From Byssothecium circinans (Eukaryota; Ascomycota; Dothideomycetes; Pleosporales; Massarinaceae), in the NCBI GenBank assembly GCA_010015675.1, contig ML976977.1, forward strand, positions 1,184,501 to 1,202,254: a stretch of 17,754 nucleotides of DNA, written 5' to 3'. The translations under genes were made by a program, and so were the position numbers. Each line of letters opens with the position of its first letter. Within the stretch, counting starts at the first letter, position 1. The notes beneath the pieces were generated by a model. The model ran no database searches, was not told the DNA's origin, and saw only the letters and a program-made list of their open reading frames with translations. Below are positions 8,701-17,728 of this stretch, piece after piece.

Positions 8701-11700
8701 AAGATCTTGGGGGTACGTTTTCACACCGTACGCCATGTTACTTGCTGACAATATACAGATCTGGTGACGAGAGTACTCTATCGACTGCGATTCATGAGTG
8801 AACAACGTCCTTTGGATCCCGTAACACTTGCTTACTGTTTCCCTCTAATATTCCTCGTTCTCGAGAAAGGCGGCATTGGGAGGTCTTTGGCAGAAGAAGC
8901 CGATGAACAGCTCATTCTAGCTCTTGAATTCCTGTCATTCCACACCAATTCATGTGAGTGAGTTCAAGGAGTCAGCCTACCGTAGCTAATCAAGATAGGC
9001 TCTGATGATCGCCTCCCCCGCCGAGACCTGATTGGGATACTGATTTTCTCAATGCAGCGTTACAACCAGCACTACAAACTTATCAAGGACTGCGTCATGG
9101 ACCTTGCTCGCGGGCTTGCTGCCACCATTACAGACGAAGAGCTAGGAGTCCTACTGAAAGGGACTATTGTGCCAGAAGTGTCCGTACGCACGACGGTATT
9201 GCAGGCCATCGATGCTGACCTTGATATGAACGATATGAAGTTCAGCGACGAGATCTGGCTGGCCTGCCATGATGATGTGGAAGAGAATGTGGACTTGGCT
9301 CGAACCATATGGGAAGACAACGAGCTCGAGTTGACAGCTGATGTGGCAGCAAAGATAATACCATATTTGGACTCGCTAGATAAGCAACTCAGGCGAGCAG
9401 CGGCACGCTCCATCGGTGAGACGGTGTCAAAATACCCAGAGATCTTCCACAGTGTCATCGAAAACCTGCAAGAGTCGTACAAAGAGAAGGCAAAACCTCG
9501 CGTACCGGAACGAGACGAGTATGGCATGCCGCGCAAGGTCGATCTCCGCGACCCTTGGGAAGCTCGAGACGGTATAGCTCTCGCTTTCAAGGAGCTAACA
9601 TCTTCGTTTACGGATAAAGACTTGGTTGATTTCCTCAATTTTATGGTCTATAGCGGACCGCTTGGGGATCGCAGTGCTACAGTCCGCGAAGGAATGGTAG
9701 AAGCATCCACCTCAATCATCACAAGCAAAGCACAGTCTATGGTGGAGCCATTGATGGAGCTATTTGAAAATGCACTGGAAGGTCCAGACCGAAAGTCGGA
9801 GATGTACGATCAGGTAAACGAAGCAGTCATCATTCTGTATGGTGCCTTGGGACGCCATCTGAAAGCGGGAGACCGGCGGGTGCCTAAAGTGGTCCAGCGC
9901 CTTTTGGCTACTCTGAGTACGCCATCGGAGACCGTCCAATACGCTGTCGCGCAGTGCCTTCCGCCTTTGGTCAGAACATCCGAACAAGAGCTCTCTGCAT
10001 ACGTTGACAAGATGCTGGAACAACTGCTGCAATCAAAGAAATACCCTGCTCAACGTGGTGCAGCATACGGACTGGCTGGAATTGTCCGAGGGAAAGGCAT
10101 CAGTATACTCAAGGAATATCGCATAATGTCTACGTTGAGGGGAGCTGCGGAGAACAAAAAGGAAGTTCATCAGAGACAAGGCGCCTTCCTAGCGTACGAG
10201 CTACTCTCCCTCATCCTTGGGCGCATATTTGAACCCTATGTTATCCAGCTTGTCCCACAACTCCTCGCTGGATTCGGCGATTCCAGCGCAGATGTCAGAC
10301 AAGCGTGTCTTGACGCCGCGAAAACTTGTTTCTCCACACTCACTTCCTACGGGGTAAAACAAATCCTCCCGATCTTGCTCGAGGGCTTGGACGACCATCA
10401 ATGGCGAAGCAAGAAAGGAGCTTGTGACTCCCTAGGAGCCATGGCCTATCTCGACCCTCAGATGCTTTCGCTAAGTTTGCCAGACATCATTCCGCCACTG
10501 ACCACTGTTTTGACCGACAGTCATAAAGAAGTCCGCCTTTCTGCCAATCGAAGCTTGCAGCGCTTTGGTGAAGTCATCAGCAATCCCGAAATTAAGAGCG
10601 TTGTCAACATACTTCTCAAGGCACTCAGCGATCCAACAAAACACACTGACGACGCCCTTGATGCACTTATCAAAGTTCAATTCGCGCATTATCTCGACGC
10701 ACCATCACTTGCCCTTGTTGTCCGCATTCTGGAACGAGGATTGGGAGATCGATCAGCGACAAAGCGAAAGTCTGCTCAGATTATTGGCAGTCTAGCCCAT
10801 CTCACGGAGCGGAAGGATCTCATATCACATTTGCCGGTCTTGGTCGGTGGCCTGCGTGTGGCCATCGTCGACCCTGTACCAACCACACGAGCAACAGCAT
10901 CCAAAGCTCTTGGATCACTCATGGAGAAGCTGGGAGAAGATGCACTCCCTGACCTCATCCCCAGTCTTATGGCTACTCTCAAGTCAGATACTGGAGCTGG
11001 AGACAGGCTGGGATCCGCGCAAGCTCTGTCCGAAGTACTGGCTGGTCTTGGAACCGGCCGCCTGGAAGAGACGCTTCCAAGTATCCTCCAGAATGTGGGA
11101 AGCAGCAAGCCTTCTGTCCGCGAAGGGTTCATGTCGCTCTTCATCTTCTTGCCAGCTTGCTTCGGAAACAGCTTCGCCAACTATCTTAGTAGGATCATTC
11201 CCCCCATCCTAGGCGGTCTGGCAGACGATATCGAATCGATCCGCGAAACCGCACTGCGTGCAGGTCGTCTTTTGGTCAAAAACTTCGCCACCAAAGCCAT
11301 CGATCTCTTGTTGCCCGAATTGGAGAGGGGACTTGCGGACGACAGCCACCGTATCCGTCTCAGCTCCGTTGAGCTTGTCGGAGATCTGCTGTTTAATCTC
11401 ACGGGCATCAGCAATAAAGCCGAGCAAGACGAAGTCGAAGAGGGAGCAAAAGAAGCAGGCCAGTCTCTACTCGAAGTTCTTGGAGAGGACAAACGCAACA
11501 AGGTTCTCTCTGCTCTCTACATCTGCCGATGCGATACTTCAGGCCTTGTGCGTTCGGCCGCCATCAATGTCTGGAAAGCCTTGGTGGCGACCCCACGCAC
11601 ACTTCGCGAACTCATTCCCACCCTCACCCAACTCATTATTCGGCGTCTCGCGAGCTCGAACATGGAGCAGAAAGTTATTGCTGGGAACGCTTTGGGCGAG

Positions 11701-14005
11701 CTTATCCGAAAGGCTGGAGATGGCGTACTCGCAAGCCTGCTGCCAACGCTAGAAGAAGGATTGCAGACCACCGACACAGATGCAAAGCAAGGTATTTGCA
11801 TGGCGCTCAAGGAGCTCATCGGAGCTGCCTCACCTGAACAACTCGAGGACTACGAGACTACCCTCGTCCAAGTCGTACGGTCAGCTCTTGTTGACCCCAA
11901 CAGCGATGTCCGCGAAGCCGCTGCTGAAGCCTTCGACGCATTGCAAGAAATTCTCGGAAAGAAGGCGATTGACCAGGTTCTGCCAAATTTGCTCGCCCTC
12001 CTTCGTGATGAAGAGGAAGCTCACAATGCTCTTTCTGCCCTTCTCACTCTGCTCACCGACAACGCGCGGTCCAACGTCATCCTACCAAACCTGTTACCAA
12101 CATTACTCAAGTCGCCCATGTCTGCTTTCAATGCTCGAGCGATCGCATCTTTGGCTGAAGTAGCAAGTGGGGCTATGACTAGGCGTCTGCCGATTGTCCT
12201 CAACACAATCATGGACAACATTATTGCTTGCAGGGATGAAGAACTCAAGGCTGAGCTTGAGGCTGCTTTCGACAAGGTGCTCCTTTCTGTCGATGAATTC
12301 GATGGGCTCAACACAGCCATGAGCGTCATGCTAGCGCTGGTCAAGCATGACGACGAGCGCAGGCGAGCGAGAGCGGACATGCACTTGGCCAAATTCTTTG
12401 AAGAAACCGAGGCTGACTTTTCTCGATACTATCCCAATCTCATCTCAGCGCTACTTATCTCCTTCGACGATGGCGACAAGGAGGTGGTCAAGGCAGCATG
12501 GACTGCTCTCAATGCACTCACCAAACAACTGCGCAAAGAGGAGATGGAAGGACTCGTCATATCGACGCGACAAACCTTGCTTCAAGTCGGTGTCGCTGGC
12601 TCCAACCTTCCTGGGTTCTCGCAGCCGAAGGGCATCATGGCTATTCTCCCCATCTTCTTGCAAGGTCTTATGAATGGATCCATGGAACAGCGCATTCAGT
12701 CTGCTTTGGCAGTCTCTGATATCGTCGACCGCACCGAGACGAAAGCTTTGCAGCCTTTTGTTACTCACATCACCGGTCCGCTCATTCGGGTGGTGACGGA
12801 ACGCTCGACTGAGGTCAAGGCTGCTATCCTCTTAACGCTCAACAACCTCCTCGAGAAGATCCCGACATTCCTGAAGCCTTTCTTGCCCCAGCTTCAGCGA
12901 ACATTTGCAAAGTCGCTTGCAGATACTTCATCAGATCTACTGCGTGCGCGTGCTGCCAAAGCCCTTGGTACCCTTATCAAGCTAACGCCTAGGGTGGATC
13001 CACTCATCTCAGAGTTGGTCACTGGCTCGAAGACTGGTGATCAGGCGGTCAAGACGGCTATGTTCAAGGCGTTGTTTGAGGTGGTGAGTAAGGTTGGCAA
13101 GAACATGAATGAGGCCAGTCGGACTGCAATTTTGGGACTCATCGATACTGATGCCGATGATTCCGATGGTAAGTGCTTCAGGCTGGAGCAATTTCCTCGA
13201 ATCTTATGGCTAATGAATCCTAGATACTATGGCAATAACCAATGCCCGCCTTCTCGGTGCCTTGATCGGTTGTCTCCAAACAGATGTCGCAGGTAGTCTC
13301 ATTAAGGCTCGCGTCCTCACCACACACTTCTCCAAAGCATCCGTTCTCGCCCTCAACTCCATCCTTCTGGACTCGCCCGAAGCTTTGGCAGAAGGCTTCC
13401 CTGAGGAGACCGTCAACATCATCTCTCAAGGCATTGCCCACTCGCAGCCTTTCATCTCGGACAACTCCGTGCTAGCAGCGGGCAAATATCTTCTCAGTGA
13501 AAAGACGAACAAGACATATGACCACACTAAACCGCTCTTCGAAGCTCTAGCGCCCGTCATCGAACCCGGGACTCCCACCGATACACGCCGCCTAACCCTG
13601 GTCGTTCTCCGCACTGTCGCCCGCCAGCACAACGAGCTCGTGCGGCCACACATCCCACTCATAACACCAGCAGTCTTCGCCTCGGTTCGCGACCCCGTTA
13701 TTCCTATCAAGCTCTCCGCCGAAGCAGCATTTCTCGCTATATTCTCCGTCGTAGATGAAGGGGGTGCGGTGTTTGATAAGTACATGGCCGGACCTGGGAA
13801 GAGTCTTTCTGCGGGCCAGCAGAGGAGCATGGGCGATTATTTCAAGAGGGTTGCGTTGAGGTTGGCAGGACAGGCGAGGGAGAGGAAAGAGGCCGAAGGC
13901 GGTGCTGGGGGACTGGGGTTGTCGAGTGATGAGATGGAGGATGAGAGGGAAGTTTGGAGCATAGGGAAGGTGGAGTTGACGGACGTCTTTGGGGATGATA
14001 GTTAG
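5710..14005 (+). CDS. GCN1: Gcn1, ribosome-bound activator of the eIF2alpha kinase Gcn2
   Basis: Six exons, 5710-5842, 5904-7987, 8034-8712, 8759-8953, 8999-13168 and 13224-14005, join in frame to 2680 residues, close to yeast Gcn1 (2672). The start is a tandem ATG-ATG; the second (5713, A at -3, G at +4) has the better context, so the protein may begin MASDG. The N-terminus has the family stretch KTSSTKRRIAEL. Nearly the whole protein is HEAT repeats. A charged segment at about 806-865 (KKAPVAIDKNTKDYD, WEEELRAQLAQ) is typical of Gcn1. The eEF3-like region lies at about 1340-1680 (QWRSKKGAC near 1498-1506) and should bind Gcn20 and the ribosome. By alignment to yeast, where Gcn2 RWD binding maps to about 2050-2430, the Gcn2 site spans the end of exon 5. 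The tail is acidic. Gcn1 is cytosolic and acts at stalled or collided ribosomes in general amino acid control. Confidence 0.98.
5843..5903 (+). other. GCN1 intron 1 (61 nt)
   Basis: GTGAGT donor, ACTAACAC branch region and GCAG acceptor; phase 1 (A + AC gives Asn). The acceptor is followed by another CAG six bases on (5907-5909). Using the second would keep the frame and delete two residues. Confidence 0.93.
7988..8033 (+). other. GCN1 intron 2 (46 nt)
   Basis: GTGAGT donor, CTGAC branch site (8019-8023) and ACAG acceptor; phase 0. It joins ...SINSIIT to TKENDPIPT. The unspliced frame runs to a TAA at 8024-8026 inside the intron. Confidence 0.95.
8713..8758 (+). other. GCN1 intron 3 (46 nt)
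   Basis: GTACGT donor, GCTGACAA branch region and ACAG acceptor; phase 1 (G + AT gives Asp). The junction reads EEDLGD-LVTRVLYRLRF, which fits the conserved Gcn1 sequence. Confidence 0.95.
8954..8998 (+). other. GCN1 intron 4 (45 nt)
   Basis: GTGAGT donor, GCTAAT branch-like site and ATAG acceptor; phase 1 (T + GC gives Cys). It is the shortest intron in the window. The junction reads TNSC-SDDRLPRRDLIG, followed by the conserved MQRYNQHYKLIKDC. Confidence 0.92.
13169..13223 (+). other. GCN1 intron 5 (55 nt)
   Basis: GTAAGT donor, GCTAATG branch-like site and CTAG acceptor; phase 1 (G + AT gives Asp). The junction reads DADDSD-DTMAITNARLLG, as expected for Gcn1. Confidence 0.94.
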
Positions 14006-14341
14006 ATGGCATTTCATGATGATGTGGGTATAGGTGATATCCAGGTAGATTGACGCCCAATGATCGGATTTCGTGGAAAATTAACATTAGGGACAGGATC
14101 TCATGTGCAGGTAAAAGGAAAAGCGTTTCTAGAGACATGATTTGGCTCTCCTTAGCGGGCATAGATATAGTGATGAGTATGACGTGCGAGGAATGGAATT
14201 GTGCAAGCTCATGAAGACGTCCGTATTGCTGGGGTGGCTGATGAAAGATACTAGATGATGATGGATATTTTGATAGTATTGGTTATTAAGGTATTGACTA
14301 TGGTTCTTGACTAATCAGAGATAGGTATGATATGGTTGGCT

Positions 14342-14374
14342 TCGAGGAATGGGTTCCTCGACGGCCCCGGGGCC
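14342..14374. repeat. Adjacent palindromes upstream of HFI1
   Basis: TCGAGGAA (14342-14349), a 4-base loop TGGG, and TTCCTCGA (14354-14361) form a perfect 8-bp hairpin. One base later GGCCCCGGGGCC (14363-14374) is a perfect 12-bp palindrome. Both sit about 350-380 bp upstream of the HFI1 ATG and just downstream of the likely GCN1 3' UTR. They could be regulator binding sites or simply a structured DNA element. Confidence 0.55.
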
Positions 14375-14462
14375 TAGCTCGATTCTATGGATGCTCCATG
14401 ACACTAGTCTGGATAAAGGTAGCTCAGACTTAATTGCAACCTCACCCCAACCCTCTCCATCA

Positions 14463-14468
14463 TATAAG
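14463..14468 (+). promoter_or_regulatory. TATA-like element of HFI1
   Basis: TATAAG lies about 260 bp upstream of the HFI1 ATG. From here to 14726 the plus strand contains no ATG in any frame, so a transcript starting a little downstream would have a clean leader. Assignment is by position and motif only. Confidence 0.4.
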
Positions 14469-14725
14469 TCATCCCCGCATTCCCCGCGCAACGCTCCCTG
14501 CATCCAAGATCCATTAGAATCCATCTCCATCAACCTTGAACTCGAACTCCCGCGCCTCTGGAAGTCGTGGGTGGGCTTGCGCGAGGCTGTAGGGCTCTCA
14601 TCACCACCTCGTCTCTACCTCCACCACGCATCACGCGCATTCGGCCCGCCGCCTCACCACAACGCGCAACAACACCATAACCACGGCACATCGTCGCATT
14701 CCACGCTCGTCCAATCGCCGCCATC

Positions 14726-16130
14726 ATGGCAGGCACTATCCGCCCCAATGAGATGACAGTCTCAACAACGCCCACCTTCTCCTCCAAAACCCTCCCCGAC
14801 CTCTCGCTCCTCAAGTCCGACAAGAGACCCACCCAACCACGCGCTCCCCGCATCGACGTCGAGCCATTATACACGATGATAAAGGCATCGATCAATGATG
14901 CGGACCTCATTACATACAAGACATCGCTACAATCATTCCTGTTAGGAAACCTGAATCAAGAGGAGTTGAGCCAGCGGCTGGACAGAATACTCACGACGCC
15001 TCAGCTCGAACATGCACACAATGCCTTTATGGTGGGTGTGTATGCAAACATATGGCGGGATCAGCCAGAATTGGGGGTAGCCAGCTGGGTTAGCAGTAGC
15101 GACAAGCCGACTAGTGGGGTGGCCAAGGGCACAGGGGATGAGAGCGAGAAGAGGTTGAAGCATGAAGTCATGCAGCTGAATCGCAGAGAGAGAAAGAGGC
15201 TGAAGACTATCCACCAGCCGAGTGCAGGGCTGGATCCTGCATGGGCACCGGGTATGGATGGCGTGGGCACTGTCATGCAGGAGTACCACGAGGCTAGGCG
15301 GGTGATGATGCCGGAGAGTGGGCCAGCGAGCGCCGCCGGGGGTTATGGAAAAACGAGTACGTATATTTTTGTTCCTGCTATATGCTTGAACTTAAAGTCG
15401 TTAACCTTATGGTGTAGACTGGGATCTCGAAATCCGCAAACGCTACACATCCTCCCTCTTCACCGAGACCCATGAATTCCCCACGGCCCTCACAATCCAG
15501 CAACGCCTCACCCCAATATGCTACGGCGCCGGACTTGCTTCGGGCCATACTTCCGACTGCGCCGAGTTCATGAACATTGCCACCGAAACCTATATCAAAG
15601 AAGCCCTCTCAAACTTCTTTCAGCTCGTTTCCTCAAACGGCCCGGGCTACGTTCGAACTGAGGACTATAAGCGCAGGGTGGATCGCGAAGAAGCCAAGGT
15701 AGCTAGGGGAGAGCTTGTCAGGGGTGCCGGAGGAGAACTACCCGTTGAAGCAGAAGAGCGTAGGAAACGGCCGCCTATGTGTATGGAGGACCTGCGACTC
15801 GCGTTGATGCTTGGTGATGGGTATCTCGGACAAGTTCCGTTGATCTCCGGCTCGATAACGAATTCGCGCTTTCTGGACACTCCCGGCGTGGAAGAGCTAT
15901 ACGACACACAACCACCAGGCAAGAAACCCCTCACTAACGGTCTATTGAAGGGCATACACGGCACACATTCAAACCTGAATGGAGATGCTGGTGTAGGACA
16001 AGCATGGAACATCGACCTCGGCGATCCCATGGTCCTAGACGAGGAATTGACGTGGCAGGGTGGTAGCGTCCAAGACATATCGGATCTTGATAATTCGTTA
16101 GATGATCTGCTGGAACAGGTGAATCTATAG
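14726..16130 (+). CDS. HFI1: Hfi1/Ada1, SAGA coactivator histone-fold subunit
   Basis: Two exons, 14726-15356 and 15418-16130, join to 447 residues. The ATG context is good (ATCATGG) and no ATG precedes it in the presumed leader. The protein fits the SAGA-Tad1 (Ada1/Hfi1) family. Residues about 42-115 carry the conserved N-terminal part (RIDVEPLYTMIKASI, YKTSLQSFLLGNLNQEEL, IWRDQPE). A basic RRERKRLK at 153-160 is a likely nuclear signal. Residues about 230-285 (FPTALTIQQRLTPICYGAGL ... EFMNIATETYIKEALSNFF) form the H2A-like histone fold expected to pair with Taf12. The C-terminal third is low in recognisable domains and ends in an acidic segment. In yeast, Hfi1 is needed for SAGA integrity and for activation by Gcn4-type activators. 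Function here is transferred from the family. Confidence 0.93.
15357..15417 (+). other. HFI1 intron 1 (61 nt)
   Basis: GTACGT donor, TTAAC branch-like site (15401-15405) and GTAG acceptor; phase 1 (A + AC gives Asn). The junction reads GYGKTN-WDLEIRKRY and opens directly into the histone-fold part of the protein. Confidence 0.92.
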
Positions 16131-16833
16131 TATAAGAGTCTAGATGTTTCAGCAGAGAAAGGGGGAGATGGACACGGAAACGGGGAAGATGTGGAGAGGG
16201 AGAAGAGCCAAGAGTATGGGAGAGCGAGATGGTACATGATAAGAGATGGGATTTCAGGGGTTTGGCAAGGGGAGTATCCGAGTGAGGATGAGGAGTTCTA
16301 ATATGCTACGATACCCTGGGCTTCCATTAGATGGCGTTTTGATCGCTGGTTGGCTTGGGCCCATTTATTATTTTTTTGAGGCTGCTATTTTGGCTCGGAG
16401 GATAGAGCTTGGTGTTTCAGCATGGGCTTCGAGCCTTTTTTGTTTATTTCATGCATAGTGTTGCTTTTCGTTTATCCCCCTACTGCGCATAGGCTGGAGG
16501 GGACATTCAGGCGTTTTCATTAATCTGGCTTGCTTATCAAACGCGACGGGTGCATGCGAACTATGGCATTCAGGAGGTATTATACTATCTGCTGTAGCAT
16601 GTGTATTACTTGTATTATACACTGATGTTACTTAGTTAGCTATTTTTGTTAATATAATTCAAGAGGCGCCAGTCCTCTTCACTACACGGCTCAGTATATA
16701 ATACTAGAGCAGAATCTCAGGCATGCTTTCATCCTTTGCAGACTGTGAAAAACTTCTCCAGATGTTTGAGATTTCACAGTATCCATGCACTTCCGTTCCT
16801 CTTCCTCGCCTGGACCCTCCTACCCTCCTCTCA
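16131..16833. other. HFI1 3' flank, no gene seen
   Basis: The first 100 bases after the HFI1 stop (about 16150-16232) are strongly purine-biased on the plus strand (runs of GA, GGGGGAG, GAGAGGGAGAAGAG) and are probably 3' UTR. Further on the sequence becomes AT-rich (about 16560-16680), with the palindromic 9-mer GTATTATAC at 16577-16585 and 16612-16620, and an inverted repeat at 16742-16780. The 70-codon plus frame at 16246-16458 has no family signature and looks like chance. Confidence 0.6.
16742..16780. repeat. Inverted repeat ACTGTGAAA ... TTTCACAGT
   Basis: A perfect 9-bp inverted repeat (16742-16750 and 16772-16780) with a 21-base spacer. It could form a hairpin in RNA or DNA. It lies between the HFI1 3' flank and the doubtful minus-strand ORF ending at 16834, so a termination-related role is possible but unproven. 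Confidence 0.5.
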
Positions 16834-17094
16834 TTAGGGGTTGACTCCAGGGCCTGAGTCGTCTGCACGATACATTGTCTTAATCATATAGGGTTGGGCC
16901 CCAAAGACATATCTCAAAGAAAAACAAATGCTCTCAATATCGTTAAGCTCGGGTACGTGCTTCATTAGAGTCTCAGCAAGTCTCGGGTCGCCAAAGAAGT
17001 AGAAGTTCAAAGGCCCAATCTTGAGTGATACGATGTTGATATCTTGCATAATAGAGCGCTTGCATTTATGGTACCTCAGAGTTGAGACTTGCAC
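16834..17094 (-). CDS. Doubtful hypothetical ORF, 86 codons
   Basis: A minus-strand frame of 86 codons with mixed, protein-like composition (for example FGDPRLAETLMKHVPELNDI). I recognise no family. There are no neighbouring exons that I can join with confidence, and its base composition is more AT-rich than the three real genes. It could be the last exon of a small gene, a decayed gene fragment or chance. Treat it as a candidate only. Confidence 0.2.
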   Translation of the reverse strand: MQVSTLRYHKCKRSIMQDINIVSLKIGPLNFYFFGDPRLAETLMKHVPELNDIESICFSLRYVFGAQPYMIKTMYRADDSGPGVNP

Positions 17095-17607
17095 GGCGTT
17101 TTACCTTAAATTCAGCACTCTAAGCCCCCTTTAGCTGCCATCCTATGGATCTTCTAACGTTGTGCCTGTACCGCCCCATGGTGTTCGCCTTGCTGATATT
17201 CGGTCACTGAGCTGATATTGGTGCTGTCGATCACATATCGAAGGGGAAACATACTCGTATCATGATGCTCAGTTCTATGTGAGGCACAGCATAGTAAGCA
17301 GGATCCCGACCATCCCGATGGTTTAGCTACAGCTAGGCATGCACGTTGGTGGCGCCGTACAGGCTCGTGCAACCTAATTAAGTATGGCCGCACTGTAGTG
17401 TTCAATCACATCTCTATCTTCGCCGCAGTTCATATAATGCGCCTTCTGCTCTCTGCTTTCTGCCGTCTGCTTTCCCGCCCCTGTAAGCATCCCTCACTAC
17501 GCATACTGTATCACCGCATAGGTCCATGAACTCTATTCATTTCTTTTTGTCCTTCAACAATCTCCTACCCATCCGCAGATTCTCTTAGTGCAGCTAATAG
17601 CTACACA
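17095..17607. other. Right flank: no clear gene, possible promoter/leader
   Basis: Minus-strand frames here (for example 17154-17405) show no motif and are probably chance. On the plus strand, TATAAT at 17433-17438 is followed by a pyrimidine-rich tract with four TCTGC units (17444-17470) and by another C/T-rich stretch near 17535-17580, much like a fungal promoter and 5' leader. Two short upstream frames start at 17437 (30 codons, LLLSAFCRLL-type hydrophobic start) and 17526 (20 codons). Confidence 0.4.
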
Positions 17608-17688
17608 ATGGCGACTTATACCTTGCTGCGAAAGCTGTTTTCGTGGATCCTTACTCCGCTCCTCATTTCGGCGCTCTTTGTCTCCTAA
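17608..17688 (+). CDS. Possible 26-residue hydrophobic small ORF
   Basis: ATG at 17608 has a favourable context (A at -3, G at +4). The 26 codons, ending at TAA 17686-17688, encode MATYTLLRKL followed by about 15 mostly hydrophobic residues (FSWILTPLLISALFV), long enough for a short membrane segment with a positive charge on the N-terminal side. It follows a TATA-like and pyrimidine-rich leader. It may be a membrane microprotein, an upstream ORF of a gene beyond the window edge, or chance. Confidence 0.25.
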   Translation: MATYTLLRKLFSWILTPLLISALFVS

Positions 17689-17693
17689 CGTGT

Positions 17694-17728
17694 CCGTGCA
17701 CCCAATGCACGGATTCAGCCAATGCACG
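17694..17728. repeat. Hairpin plus direct repeat near right edge
   Basis: CCGTGCA (17694-17700) and TGCACGG (17706-17712) form a 7-bp inverted repeat with a 5-base loop. CCAATGCACG occurs at 17702-17711 and again at 17719-17728, a 17-bp period. No function is recognised. Confidence 0.5.

Larger units (their letters stand above)
14006..14725. promoter_or_regulatory. GCN1 3' region and HFI1 promoter/leader
   Basis: The first half (14006 to about 14340) is AT-rich and should contain the GCN1 3' UTR and poly(A) site, which cannot be placed exactly. The second half holds two adjacent palindromes (14342-14374), a TATA-like TATAAG at 14463-14468, and then about 260 bp of pyrimidine-rich sequence with no ATG before the HFI1 start, which looks like a 5' leader. 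The 14349-14756 plus-strand frame begins upstream of the TATA-like box and has no protein-like features. Confidence 0.7.

Noticed and set aside
9072..9638. 188-codon minus-strand frame inside GCN1
   Set aside because: Antisense shadow of GCN1 exon 5, which is itself clearly conserved coding sequence.
12021..12392. 123-codon minus-strand frame in GCN1
   Set aside because: Shadow frame of the Gcn1 HEAT repeats, without independent support.
9052..13296. A separate gene starting at ATG 9052
   Set aside because: The frame is open back to the splice acceptor at 8998 and continues conserved Gcn1 sequence. This Met is internal (residue 1049).
14349..14756. 135-codon plus-strand frame overlapping the HFI1 start
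   Set aside because: Its ATG lies upstream of the TATA-like box at 14463, the product is low complexity (S, P, H), and the clean ATG-free leader downstream argues that HFI1 transcripts do not contain it.
15665..16237. 190-codon minus-strand frame over the HFI1 3' half
   Set aside because: Serine/proline/arginine-rich shadow of HFI1 exon 2.
16246..16458. 70-codon plus-strand frame after HFI1
   Set aside because: No motif. It lies in the probable 3' UTR or flank.
17154..17405. 83-codon minus-strand frame
   Set aside because: No family resemblance, scattered Cys/His without a zinc-finger spacing, and it overlaps promoter-like plus-strand sequence.
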